From Gnetum montanum (lineage: Eukaryota; Streptophyta; Gnetopsida; Gnetales; Gnetaceae): a stretch of DNA of 49,580 nucleotides. Shown here one piece after another: positions 1-12,319 of this stretch. Both the position numbers and the translations under genes were made by a program. Each line of letters opens with the position of its first letter. The first letter of the stretch is position 1. The DNA is taken from the NCBI GenBank assembly GCA_015680685.1, contig MNCI01012628.1, positions 1,754,652-1,804,231 on the forward strand. Reading direction: 5' to 3'. A model generated the notes under the pieces. The model searched no databases and was not told the origin of the DNA. It saw only the letters and a program-made list of their open reading frames with translations.

Positions 1-2483
1 TTAGGTCAATTTGGTTACCTACAAATTGCAATTGCAAACATATCTAGACAAGTATCACCTACTATTTCATGTGTCTATGCTTAAAAAATTCAATCTTCGG
101 GATCATGATCCCTCTACACTTAGGTCCAAGGGATCTCCAAACATTAAAGTCGTGAAGGGTTGACAAATTCACTTCATTGTCAACATGCACACCATGGGTT
201 GTACTCCAAAGTAGATATTTGAGTTCTTGGTACATTAGAAGGGCACATCCTTTGAGGAGGATATTTGGGAGGAATGACAAACTCGCATGAACAAGTAGAC
301 ATTTATTGAGACTTTCTGCACTAAAAATCACATTGATTTATCTTCGTGGATGTATAGGGATGACCAGCCATAGGCAATCACTAGATGATGAGAGTTATAA
401 TGCAGCCTGGAAAAAAAATTCTCTAGTGTTTTTTGTACACTTTTAATTTGAAGTGTTTTTTAATTCATTTGTACTATGATGTTTACATGAAAGGAATCAT
501 TCCAAAAGCAAAATAAATTATAATAAAAATTTTAAACCCTTTTGCTACTAAAAAGCTTTTCAACCATCTATTCATCTCATCAGATTGGGCTAATCAATTC
601 TTGTTACATGGCATGAGTTAACACCTAATGGCATGACATGCTATAAATGTAGTGTGTCTCCATATAATTTAAGAACATTTAGTAAATAACATTTTCCTTG
701 ATGTAATATAAATGCCATTTATGTTTTCTTTTTTCAGTTTCAGAGGGAGGTCACTTCTAACACACAAAATAAGAGGTACAATTGAGCTGTAAATTATGCT
801 AGTATAATTAAATGAGGTTGCAAAACATGTCTATGTTTATGTTGCTTGCATCAAAAGAACCCTGGGAAGAAAGCCAACATTTCATTTGTAGACAATGGAA
901 AGGAAAGTATTAATATTACCAATATTTCATAGGTTCCCACAAGGTAGGGACATAGGGATGAGTTCCCAAATGCATTTGGGGATGGGATGGGTTTTTGGGA
1001 ATGCTATGGGGACACAATGGGGACATGATGAGTAATGGTTTTATTTAGATTAAATTATGTTTAGAAGCACCACAGATTATGGAAAAACTTGTTGTAGATT
1101 GTGATTTGTAAGATATTTCGAAGGTTTTTACTTCAATTTTAATGATGAAACATTTTCAAAACATTTTGCAAGAAAGAAAATAGGTGTAAGTAGGGTATAC
1201 AATGTAATTTGAAATATTGTAATATGCACCACGTCCCACTTGCATCCTAGGATGTTCTGGGACATGTCCCTATCCCCAAGACATCTTGAACACAAAATTT
1301 TTGACAGGGACACATCCCTACATAACATTAAATATTAGAATCTCTCTTAAATGTTCTTAATGAATTGATGTAGCAAATCATGATGTAGGTAAACATACTT
1401 CACAAAGACTGATTTATACATATTTGCTACAAAAATATAGTGCTACCACATAGTTTGAGACTTTACATCTTCTACACTTTGAAAAATTGTTGATTATGAG
1501 CTAACAACAATGCATACCATATAGCTCTATTGATAGGTGCAACCAAACTTTCATTTTAACAGCTATTAGATCATAAGGTCATATGACATAGTAATCATAG
1601 TTTTGTTGCAAGGGGCCATTACCAAATGATGATTGGTAATTCTCATGAAATAATTCTAAACCATCCTAGCCAGGTTGCAATGTAACATGATATGATTTAC
1701 AGTCTTTATATTATCAGATTGAAATTTACACTTCTGGTGTTCTTTGTGTACTCACCTAGGATAAAAAAAACTTCACTTTAATTTATTAAGAAAATGCGAA
1801 TCTTTGATAGTAGCTTTGCTTCTTTTTTTTTTTTTATGTTCATTTGCTGGTAATTTATGTGATATTAATGTAATTTTTTCTTTCTTTCCTTGCTTCATTA
1901 TCATGGTGTCATTATCCCGTTTATATGACCTTGTTTTTGGCTGAGAGACCAATTACCAACCCTATCGAAAAGAGTCTTTGTCATAGTAAAATAATTTACT
2001 ATCATAACAATAAGGCCAAGCTCTATTAGTCACATTTTCTTCTCTTATGATAATAGTTGAAGGGGAGCTTTATTTTCGAAGGGCAACTACTAGTTGGCTG
2101 GACTTTGCTATGGTAAATAAATAATCATCATCATGATAACAAATGAACTTTTTTATTATTTTGGTTTGGAAGTTTTGCTGACAAACCACTTTGTAAGGTG
2201 GACTTTGTTATTGGAAAATCAATTCTTGAATTTTTTTAGTTTGAAAAATATAAAAGATTCTCTTGAGCAAATAATAAATATGTATCATAAATATATGGCT
2301 AAAATAGTTAGAAAGGTAGGCGAAGGATTCCACAATGGTTTTGAGTGGCTGATTACCTACCTCAGTCCACTTTTCTACCCTTGCGTCGTATAAATAATAT
2401 GACTTGCAAATGCTTTTATTTCATTTTTCTTGTATCAGGTCATATTTCTATTTAAAAGTAATTTGTTTGATCTTGTTGCACAG
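1..2483. other. AT-rich non-coding DNA, no recognised gene
   Basis: No reading frame here resembles a family I recognise. The longest open frames (a 89-codon one on the - strand at 62-331 and a 86-codon one on the + strand at 2133-2393) have no motif and are AT-rich, as chance frames would be. A pyrimidine run ending in TTTTTTCAG at about 729-737, followed by a short open stretch and a GT at about 775, could be a small exon upstream of the exon at 2484, but that is weak. The segment 944-1321 is rich in GGGACA/TGTCCC words. Confidence 0.5.
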
Positions 2484-2669
2484 GATAATCTTGGGCGTCT
2501 TCAAAAATGTGCTGCATTGACAACATTAATCAACGAAGGTTTGCCTCCGCTCACCGTTGTTGTGCCCAAAATGGTTGCTGCAGAAGAAAAATTAGAGGTT
2601 TTTATTAGGGTGGGACAAAAGAGGAAGCGTGTTCATGAAACAGGCCAGTACAGAGAAAGGAAGGAATAG
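2484..2669 (+). pseudogene. Possible terminal coding exon of an unidentified host gene
   Basis: A pyrimidine-rich tract ends in TTGCACAG at 2483, a good plant splice acceptor. From 2484 a frame in phase 0 stays open for 61 codons to a TAG at 2667-2669. Its composition is more protein-like than the surroundings: a hydrophobic stretch with LPPLTVVVP, then a charged end (RVGQKRKRV, RERKE). Just downstream (2670-2850) charged, coiled-coil-like frames continue in other phases, such as one ending AELTKQLNSKQYNA, which hints at a frameshifted longer C-terminus. I do not recognise the protein. It could be the 3' end of a real gene, a gene fragment, or chance. Confidence 0.3.
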
Positions 2670-5600
2670 CAGTGCAGATACAACTAAGGAAGTTGGACAT
2701 TCACATTCCTGTAATTGCATTCATCTGAAGGAGCAGCATGAACTTAGAGAGAGCAGATTAGGAGAAAGGAAGAAGAAATAATGCAATGGCAGACAACAGT
2801 AGCTGAATTAACGAAACAGTTGAACTCAAAGCAATATAATGCCTGATATTTTGGCTTTAAAACACAAAATTCAGTGTATCCATAGTTTACTTTGAATGCC
2901 TACTGATATGTTTTTTTTCTTCACTTAGTAACGTTTCTTTGCCCAAGAAAGATCATGTTTTTTAGTTTGATACCCTATGATGCAGAGTGCATGTGCATCA
3001 ATCCTGATCCCATAGACGGTAACAAAGAATTGTATTGAACATCCTTTCATGTTACGTTTTTTGGAGAGTGCATTTGCTGTGATGGATTAGGAGGCCAAAT
3101 TTCACGCGTTTGTTTTTTTGTTAAGGATGTTTTCATTTATCGTTAATATTTGATTGCTAAAGAATGCTTTGCACCACCTTGACATAACTGGTTCATGTAA
3201 TCTCAGCCTGTATAGATAGCACAGTCAAGTATTTGAACCACACGGAACTTGCGTTTTCTTTTCTTAAGATATTAATAAATAATATTATCATAATATGGAT
3301 GATAAGGAAAAAATTTATAGTACGGCACATCTTTAACATGAGTGAAAACACCGCTATAAACTTTTTAGTTTTAGGGATATCTACTCATGTACATCTTTAT
3401 AATTGATATGTTTGGATAATTAGAGAGATTAATTGTTAGTAGGTAGGAAAATCTTTACCCTCATTTAGATCATTTTCAATGTATGTACTTGAACTTAAAA
3501 TAACAGAGGACTTTGAGGCAGCAATAGAAAGTTATGGTAAAATAGTCACTTATTTTGTATCATGAGTGAAGTGCATTGCCTAATGTAAACTTTACATCAC
3601 TGCCTATTTTTAACTTTACATCAAGAATCTTTACTAGTAGACAACTTTTTTGTTAGCATTAGTATTGATTTGAGTTAACAATTGTTCTTAGATTAGAAAG
3701 ATTTGCCTTATGAGCTATTTATTCAAACTAATCAATGCTTATTGTAGTACAAATTAAAACATTCTTTCATCATTGGTTTTTTTTAATTGGCATTGACTTG
3801 ATTTTTTATATCCTAAACTTCCGATTATTATCTCCTATCGTTAACTTAAATATATTTTCTGTTTTCTTCAACATTTTTTTCTTGGGTAGAAAAAGACAAA
3901 TATTAAATAAGTATTTTTCATGCTAACAAAGGTTACAAGAATTAAAAAGATTATAATATATAATTTTCTTAATGTAAGTTATAATGTCATCATTATCATC
4001 TTTGACTATGTACCAACAAAATGGAGTTGGCTACATGAGTCTCTTTTCGCCATTTTCTTTTATGAAAAGCTAGATCTTTGTTTATTTGCAATTTCTTAAG
4101 AACACCCTAAATCATTTTTTCCTTATCTTTTTTTATCTTCATTTTGGTGACTTTTTTAGACAGTGATGTATAGCAACATTTTTCGTAATGAAGAAAAAAA
4201 AATTATTTGCATCATTTATCTTATGTTATCATTCTCGTTTGAATTTGTTCTTTTTCGTACCATTACTATCTGATTTTCTTTTCTTGTTCATCTTTGTGTT
4301 CTCATCCTTTTCTTATGTGCATCCATGTCCTTGTCCTTGTCCTTGTCCACATCTCTATTTTGGAATATTTAACCATTATTGAGTATGTTCTTCCATATTT
4401 TCATCATGTTTATTAAATAAATCTTCCATATTTGTTGAAGATGTATTACTTATTTCATCAAAACAATCACATCCATGCCCTCATCCTCAACCTTTTCCTC
4501 TTTGTGAAAGATTGTTCTACAAAATAACTTGATATAGTTAGCTGTTTTATCTTAGAAATACAATAAAGTTTATCTATAAAGAAAAAAATGTATCATCTAT
4601 ATACATCACTTCTTGGCAATTATTGCCACATTTTTTCTCTATGCTTTCTTTGACGTAAGCAAACTTCTTCTAATCTTTGCAACTCCAAAGGATTTCCTTT
4701 TCCAGAGTTTATTTTCTTTGATATTTGAAATGTTATTGTCTTTCACGATTTAACTCATGCTTCCTATCAAACTTTGTGTTATAACCGTGTGTTATCTATT
4801 TATAGGAACATATTTTTTTTAAATAATTTTTTTGTATTTTTAAATTTTCTCTTTCTTTTTCCAAAATAGGTAATTGAATGTTGAATTCTATTTTTCCACC
4901 AAAATCTAATTTCTAAATACTTTGTCAGTTAGCATAGAAGGAAGCTTGTTATGATTTTGCATAAAAGTAGGAGTGCTATAGACATGAAGTTTATAAATTA
5001 TTTTGTTTTGAATTTTCAAAATTAAAAAAATATTTCTACGATACCCAAACCTGAAATTTTTTTTTTTGTATAGAACCCTAAACTTTTTTTTCAAACCTTA
5101 AATCCAAAAACATTTGAAACCAAAGTATTGGTTTATGCAGATATTTATATTTAAAATTTATTTTTGTGATATCAAAACCTAAAAACTAAATAATTTTTTT
5201 TTGCGGTGATATGGAATCCCAGAAACTAAAAAAAAGTATTTCGATAAAACTTAAGTGCGGTATATAGTTTGATAGGATATAGTTTAATATTAACCTATTA
5301 ACTAAAAATTAAGATATAGTTTAATAGGGTATATAGCTAACAACTATATCTTATTAACAGTATGGCGCTTAATTTGAAGTTTTTGTACTACCTTTCTATA
5401 AAACTTAAAAGGCCCCATTATATTAAAACATATGTGGTTACATCTGAATAAAGTAACGACAGGAAAAAGTAAAGCAATTCCATGTGCATATTATGTGCTT
5501 GGTTTTAATTATGGAGCAGAATCTTGTTCTCTAAGATTTGATAGGAATGAAATTAGGAGCTTTAAACATGCTTGTCACTCTATTGCTTTTTAGTTGCAGA

Positions 5601-6304
5601 TCTCCATATTTTAAAATTTTCTTTGAGTGTGGAATTACTTTATCTCCATGCACTTATTCTATCAAGTTTTGTTTTGATGAGTTTTTAATTTCTGAGCTTT
5701 AAACCTATGTGTCAAATCCTATGATCTTTAATCTCACTTCTCATATGTGGTTATGGGGACATCTTGATTTTTCTTTTTTGTTTAATAAATTGCAAGCTTG
5801 TTTTAGCAATTTATCATTGCACAATTATAAGAAATTGGAATTCTAGAGGTATACATATTCTTATTTCTTTGGAATCCTCTGTTTTATTATTTACAGCATT
5901 GGGAAAAGAAAAGCATTGAATTTACATACCATTGCGTAGACTTTTTCAGGGTTTACATTTTGTATTGGTTTACCAAAAAAGACCTTTTGGAGATTTTATT
6001 AGTTATTGAAACTCAAGATTTTTATTCTTTTATGGTCCTTAAATGTTGTAGGTTAGGTAAAAATCACACTCTCTATGATATTGTGATTCTTTGCAACCAA
6101 AGCTAGCACATCTCACCTTAGAGATTACAATAATTCATGGTTAATGAGGCATTAGCATAATTTTAGGACTTTGAATCTAGAAGCTCAAAGTTATGATTAG
6201 ATTCTGATGAGTCATGTTGAATTATAAAGTTTCAATATAAGATATCATGATCGTTGTAATTTTAAAATACATGTAGATTCTGATTATTTACTCGGTTATT
6301 AAGG
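2670..6304. other. AT-rich intergenic DNA
   Basis: About 3.6 kb with no supported gene. It contains long T and A runs, a short hexanucleotide microsatellite at about 4325-4349, and a cluster of GATATAGTTTAAT-like direct and inverted repeats at about 5268-5358. The part nearest 6304 is the left flank of the site where element A inserted; the right flank resumes at 16258. Confidence 0.5.
4325..4349 (+). repeat. Short (TCCTTG)n microsatellite
   Basis: About four tandem copies of a CCTTGT/TCCTTG hexamer. It is an ordinary simple repeat with no evident role. Confidence 0.7.
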
Positions 6305-6309
6305 AGCTG
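6305..6309 (+). repeat. Target-site duplication of element A, left copy (AGCTG)
   Basis: The five bases AGCTG directly before the TG of the left LTR are repeated directly after the CA of the right LTR at 16253-16257. A perfect 5-bp duplication is what an LTR-retroelement integrase leaves, and it fixes both ends of element A. Confidence 0.93.
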
Positions 6310-7127
6310 TGATGAGTCACGATATTGATATGTGATATTGAAGATGTTGAAGCAATATCAGACATGCGATGTCGGAACCTGTCTCATTGCCTATAAATAA
6401 GAGACATGGGGCACTTGGTTTTGCATTAGTTTTGAGTCCCTTAGCTGAACTCTTGCAGTTTTTCCCTTCTAGAGTTAAAATTATTTCTGAGTGCCCGCAG
6501 TAGGAGTCATAAAGTGAATAGATCTTTATTTGAGCATTGTGTACCTAAGCACACCTTGTGTCTAGAAATAAAGATGAACTTTGTGATAAACCTTGCAACA
6601 TTCAAAATAGCTTAATTATTTCATTTAAATGTTATTTACTGTTATTTGCTACTCTCATTAGTTAATTAATGTTATTTCTATTGAACTGTTAATTATCAAC
6701 GAATTAGCACACTTAGTACAACCACTTCAAGCATACGTGGAACACTTGGTAACCTAGTAATGACTAGCGTTTGGTAATCCCAGTAGTGTTACGTTGGTTT
6801 AGGATGTGTTCGAAGAGTGGGAACGGATGTCGGTGTTAGGACTAGTTAGGGAATAGTTAATTAGTTAAATCAAATTAGTTATTAAATTACTTCATTTCTC
6901 TCTTTTAAGCATCAAGAACATAAAACATAAAATAGTAAAAATCACATCCCTCAAGTTTACTTAACCATACAATTGTGCCTTACAAGTAAGCTTGGGAAGA
7001 CAACGATCGCATAACCCATCCTTGTTCTGTGTAAGTGCATAAGCACTTAATCCTTGGAGTTTGACCAGATTGCGCATGAACGCTCGTATTCATATGGTTG
7101 GACATAGGGGTACCTAGCCGGTCATCA
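6310..7127 (+). repeat. Element A 5' LTR
   Basis: 818 bp starting TGATGAGTCAC and ending GGTCATCA, closely matching 15392-16252. A TATAAATA box is at 6392-6399, followed by a transcribed leader that shares text with the LTRs of C and D near its 3' end (GGGGTACCT...TCATCA). It is 43 bp shorter than its partner, and much of the difference lies in the GATATC-rich start of U3. Confidence 0.92.
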
Positions 7128-7128
7128 T

Positions 7129-7146
7129 TGGTGCCATTGTCAAGGA
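7129..7146 (+). other. Element A primer binding site (tRNA-Asp type)
   Basis: TGGTGCCATTGTCAAGGA lies one base after the LTR end. It matches the reverse complement of the plant tRNA-Asp 3' end (TGGCGCCGTTGCCGGGG) apart from changes that are mostly C-to-T or G-to-A. Elements B and C have the same site in the same place. Confidence 0.85.
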
Positions 7147-7609
7147 TTTTGTTGTTTGTGCGCTGATTAGAACTTAGGAAATCCTTTCATTGTTGGAACA
7201 AACCCTTAGGGATAGTTATCTGACAATCGTCAAAAAAGAGTATTGCACACTGAATAATCAATCATGTGTCCTTCTTCTTATGAGAGTGCTTCACTGACTA
7301 GGTTCGACACCATGAACAATTGGAGGCAAAAGTGCACATGATCATCCACCAGTGCCCCAATAGTTTCGCATCATATACGTTCATCTTGATGAGTATATAC
7401 CAAACTTTACCTTTATCGTCGACCAAGATGAATAGCTGCGATGGCATGATTTAGAAGGTAACGTAGTGTTACCTCCCAATCGCTCAATCCCTGGCATGCT
7501 TCTTCGTGCTTTCACACGAATTGGTATGTATCACTTACAATCGGAGCATGTTGGGCATGAACAAGATTCGAGAGATTATCGACTCACGGAAGCACAATGC
7601 TAGAGGGAT

Positions 7610-9190
7610 TTGCAACAGGAGAGAAATTACAAATCTGTGAAGGGGAAGTGGTCTCAAGATGTCTCGTATGTCCTAAGTGAAAATGAGGGTGGTGAACCTG
7701 CATCAAGAGGTTTCCCACAAAATGATGTTCCTCTCGTTGACTTCGGTCAAGGAGTTGTGTATCAGAATCTTCACTCGACTATCCATAACCCAGGTTTTGG
7801 TACCAATAGACACAAAGGGTCCAAAAAAAGAACACGAACACATAACAATGAAGGACATTCCGATTGTAATCACGACCGACACCACAACCACCAAAGAAAG
7901 GATGATAGGCGTCGTCATGATGCCAGTCTTCCTTCCCCTTCACCTTCATCATCTCCTTCCCCCTCTTCTTTGAGATCTGAACACAGTCGTAGAGGGAAAG
8001 ACCATGAGGATAAGGGTAAGAAAAGTAGAAATCACAGAGAAAATAGTGAAGAAAGGGGATGAGGGCATTCTAGAGAGACACATCATGAAATAAGGAAGAG
8101 TAGGGAAGAACATAGGCATCATAGACACCATAGATAGTATGATCACGATGAACCCCTACTTGCCACCCAAAGTATGTTAGATATAACGGAGGCTATTAGG
8201 ATTCCAACAAGGCACCATAAGGACAATAGGATCAAAAGACTAGACATGAATAACATCCCATGATTTGAAGGGGGATACAATGCTAATCCTCAAAACCATC
8301 TACAAGCCTTCCACGATGCATGTGCCTTGCAAAATATAGAAAACGAATGGCAAAAACTAAAGTTGTTTCCATAGATACTGATCAAGGAAGGAGAAAGTTG
8401 GTACTAGTCCTTAGAACCAAAATCCATTCGTCGATGGAGTACCATTCTGGAGCTATTCAACGATAAGTATCAGATGTACTCCCGAGTGTACAACCTACGT
8501 AAGCAAATCCAAGGATGGAAACAAGGAGGACATGAACCCTTGGATGTTACCATGGGTCAATATTATACATTATTACATCGTTGCCCTGGCCATGGTTACT
8601 CACAAAAGGAACAACTACGCCCTCTCATAGATGAACTTAGGCATAAAACGCGAAGAACCCTTGGGACTTATGCCCAAGGAAGGCTATCTGAGCTCAAAGC
8701 CCATCAAATACAAAGATTGTTGGAGCAAGTTGCCAAGGAGGAAGACAAGTTGAGGAAAAGAGAAAGTGCGGAAGAGTACAATAAAGATCCTTGCCTCCAG
8801 AAAAAGGAAAGTAGATCTTGCAAAGATGAGGAAGAGTCACCACTTGAAGAGATGGTGAATAGAAAGACTTTGTCCATTCAAAAATTTGCATCGGAAGTAT
8901 TGGCAAAGGTAGATGAAATGTGGAATTCTCTAGTTGATAAATTTCAAACTATTCTAAAAATAGTAGAGGAGTCTAGAGAACAAAGTAGTGACCAAGAGAG
9001 AAGAAAAAAGAAAGAAGCTGAATATGCACGTAACAAGGGTAAGGGCAAAGTTGCCATCATTGAAGAGGTTGTAAATTCAAACACAAACAGTGATGGTAGA
9101 TGTGAGATATGCCAATATGACCATCCTAAAGGATGTTGCCCAGTAGTGTCACATTTGCAAGAGTCAGAGGTGTATGCGCTAAACCCATGA
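7610..9190 (+). pseudogene. gag: Element A gag (capsid and nucleocapsid), broken by nonsense codons
   Basis: This is a retrotransposon Gag polyprotein, the structural protein of the cytoplasmic particle. One frame runs through the region. It has an Arg/His/Ser-rich N-terminal part (to about 8062), then the retrotransposon gag core around 8260-8700 (NNIP, YNANPQ, LKLFP, RKQIQGWKQ, CPGHG, ELR), a charged coiled stretch, and a zinc knuckle at about 9101-9142 with C-x2-C-x3-H-x4-C. At least five stops between 8060 and 8410 interrupt it, with the frame otherwise kept. The true start is uncertain: 7610 is a TTG, and ATGs further up (for example 7264) are in another frame. The homologous gag of C starts at a clear ATG. 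Confidence 0.88.
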
Positions 9191-9799
9191 TTAAATAGAT
9201 GACAAACACCCAGAAGGTTACCTTATCCTCAAGGTAACCTAAGGCAGTTCCACCAATCCTTGACATATTATCTAAGTGAAGCTCCACCACAACTGAATGA
9301 ATAGTATCAATGGTGGAAACACCCATAATCATGGGGAATGCCACCACCATGTCAATAGTACCCTTACCATCAACTTGACCTGTATGGGTATTACGTTTAG
9401 CAACCAATCTCTCCATGTGACTCTACTAGTCACGTTGCTCTCTAACCTCACTACCAGGTCCTTGAGTACTATAGAACTTCTTCTCCTCAGGGTGATGTTC
9501 CACATATGTACTACCCCTCTCATCTGTTCGCATCTCTTCCACCCTCAACTCCATTACCACCTATCCCAATGATGTAGGGTGAGCTTCCTACCTAGCCGCA
9601 ACAACGTAACGCTACAAGGGTTGTCAATCCTCAACCTACTATTGGTTTGGACAATTGATTAAATAAAAGACCTTTTTTTAGAACCAAGAGTCCAACCAAG
9701 TTCTTAAAACCACAAGTAGCTAATCCTCCAAACACCTCACCACCATTTGAATCTTCAGAGCTTCCTTCAAACCAAAAACTGCACTTAACGCACACTGTC
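9191..9799 (+). other. Element A gag-to-protease linker
   Basis: About 600 bp between the zinc knuckle and the protease with a Pro/His/Gln-rich translation and several stops. The same linker in C (37937-38660) is Pro/Gln/Tyr-rich and stays in the gag frame. No domain is recognised. Confidence 0.5.
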
Positions 9800-10330
9800 A
9801 TGTTAACCCACACCATCATTGATTGGATTAAAGTTGGCCATCTTTCTAGGAAATTCCCTGATCTTGGAAGTCCACTTATTTATTTGCAAATCGCTAGAAA
9901 TGAGCCCTGTAAAGCTCTTTTGGATTCAGGTTCTAGTGTTAATTTAATCTCCCAAGAAATGTATAAAGCCTGGATCCTGCCTTCGCTAAAGAAGAGTAAC
10001 ATTCATTTAGAGTTGGCCGACCAGTCCATCATGGTTCCATTGGGACTAGTGGAGGACATTGTCACTACCGTTTGTGGGTGGTCATATCCAGCCAATTTCC
10101 TAGTGATCTAAGTTAACAACTGTAAGGGGGACTTCCCAATCATAATGGGAAGAGCATGGCTAAGTACAATTGATGCGCACCTAGGCATACGTGATCTTTT
10201 CCTTAAAATATGAAAAGAAAATGCATTTGGGAAGATCGAGAAGAAGAAAGTTCCATACATCGCATATAGTGACACAGGCTATAACTGTGTGCAGAAGTCC
10301 TGGTTTGTACAACACTTAACATTACTTGCA
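9800..10330 (+). pseudogene. pol: Element A aspartic protease domain
   Basis: The retropepsin-type protease cuts the Gag-Pol polyprotein. The active-site text LLDSGSSVNLI is at about 9916-9948 with the catalytic Asp present, preceded by SPLIYLQIARNEPCKA. The second half follows as KGDFPIIMGRAWLS at about 10120-10160, the usual hydrophobic-IMGR-W-L flap and helix. One stop lies between the halves (about 10109) and one follows at about 10211. It is in the same frame as gag, so gag and pol were probably one polyprotein. Confidence 0.88.
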
Positions 10331-10615
10331 TGCAACCAATGTGCACAAGTAACTAACATATAAAGATGCCTATATGCAGTAGCCACAAGACAGGAAGGCA
10401 CCTAGTGGTTGATAATTGACCAAGAGAGCAATTCAACTTTATGCATGAAACCAACTGAGAGCTTGACTTGTGTCTATCTCGATAGCATAGATACATTAGA
10501 GCAAGTCCATTGCCAACTTCCAAGTCCTAACATCGAAAATATCAACTAGGGGAAGTTGAAAATCCATGACAAGTTTAAGTAAGAGCCCCTTGAATTAAAA
10601 CCATTACCCATCAGT

Positions 10616-12061
10616 ATGGAGTATACATTTCTCAAGAATGGAAAATCGGTAATCATTAATGCTAAGCTCATTCCTCAACAAAAAGAAAAGTTGCTGAAGA
10701 TGGTAAAAAAATGGTCAAAAGCCTTTGCTTGGTCATATCTTGAATTAATCGAAATAGATCCTAGGATATGCCAACATAGAATTTACATTGACCTCTCTAT
10801 GAAGCCTCGATGACAACTGCAAAGATGATTAAACCCAAAGATTAAGCAAGTAGTTAAAGAAGAAATTGAACAACTTCTAAAAGTCAGGTTCATCTACCCC
10901 ATTGTTGACAGTGAATGGATTAGTCCATTAGTCATTGTACCTAAGAAGGAAGGTAAATTGAAGGTGTGTATAGACTTTAGGCTATTAAACATGACAACAT
11001 TTAAAGACCATTTTCCATTGCCATTTGTTGACCAAGTCTTACATACCATTACAAGGCATTGCTATTATAGTTTTCTAGATGGTTACAGTGGGTACAACCA
11101 AATTAAAATGGCACCAGGAGACCAAGCCAAGACTACTTTCACAAGTCCTTGGGGGACATTTGCATATAGGCAGATTTTGTTTGGCTTGTGCAATGCCCCA
11201 ACAACATTTCAACATCTGGTTCTTATTATATTTCAACAACAAATAGGGAATGATGTGGAGGTTTTTATGGATGATTACTCCACCTATGGAGCGGACTTTG
11301 AATAAGCATTGGACTAATTAGAGCAAGTACTGAAATGATGTGTTGAAACCAACCTAAGGCTCAATTAGTAGAAAATCCATTTAATGGTCCAAGAGGGCAT
11401 TATATTAGGGCATAAAATTTCACAAACAAGGATGAAGGTATATCTTGAGAAAATTAAAGTCATCTAAGGAATCACTCGTCAACCTAAAATCATAAAAGAT
11501 GTATGATCATTCCTTGGACATACAGGCTATTATAGATGGTTCATTAAGAAATTTTCAAAAATCGCAAAACCATTGGTAGAGTTAATGAAAAAGGACATAC
11601 CCTTTGAATGGACTAAGGAATGTGAGTTGGCTTTCCAGATCTTGAAGTAGAAGCTCATAGAAACACCCATTCTATAGGCTTTTGACTAGTCCAAACCGTT
11701 CCATATAATGATTGACGCATCCAATTTTTCTTTAGAAGTTGTACTTACATAGTTAGATGACCAAAAATGTCCTTATTACATTCACTGTGCAAGTCGAAAT
11801 ATTGTTGGCGCACAACTCAACTACACCACAACAAAAAAAGAGTTAATGGCTGTGGTGTTTGCAGTAGAAAAATTTAGGCACCATGTATTAGGCTATAAAA
11901 TATTTGTACACATGGATCATAGTGCAATTCGGTTACTTATGAATAAACCAATGGTGAGCCCTTGCATCATATGATGGCTCGTGATCTTGCAAGAGTTCGA
12001 TCTTACGATCATCGATCATAAAGGCACTGAGAATGTTATTGTCAATCATTTATCTCGATTG
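10616..12061 (+). pseudogene. pol: Element A reverse transcriptase and RNase H
   Basis: The RT begins near 10829 and includes SPLVIVPKK, a CIDFRLLN block at about 10964-10987, HFPLPF, DGYSGYNQI, FGLCNAPTTFQ and the catalytic FMDD at 11264-11275 (both Asp kept). The connection follows with SFLGHTGYYRWFI (about 11500), and RNase H runs from about 11690 with MIDASN (catalytic Asp), KKELMAVVFA, then HMDHSAIRLLM and the tail TIIDHKGTENVIVNHLSR at about 12010-12060. These are Ty3/gypsy-type domains. About ten stops occur in the otherwise continuous frame. Confidence 0.92.
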
Positions 12062-12319
12062 TGATGTGACAATAAATAGGATGAATACCCAATTTTTGGT
12101 CGCTTCCCTGATGAAATCCTCTTTGCAAGTGTAATAAACAATCAATCACCCACAGATACAAATTGGTATAGTAGCATTCTTACCTATCTTCTCACACAAG
12201 AAACACCACAAGGCCTGGACATTAAAAAGAAGTAACACTTTCTCCACCAAGTCAAACATTTCATAGAAATTAATGGACACCTTTACAAGGTGTGTTTCGA
12301 TGGCTTGGTCTGATGGTGT

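Noticed and set aside
62-331. Open frame of 89 codons on the - strand
   Set aside because: No motif, no splice or promoter context, and no family resemblance. It is short enough to be chance in AT-rich DNA.
944-1321. Possible small inverted-repeat transposon with GTAGGGA ends
   Set aside because: Only seven terminal bases match exactly and the flanks show no target duplication. The region is just rich in GGGACA/TGTCCC words.
2133-2393. Open frame of 86 codons on the + strand upstream of the possible exon
   Set aside because: Hydrophobic AT-driven composition, and no splice donor in a suitable place. Not supported as coding.
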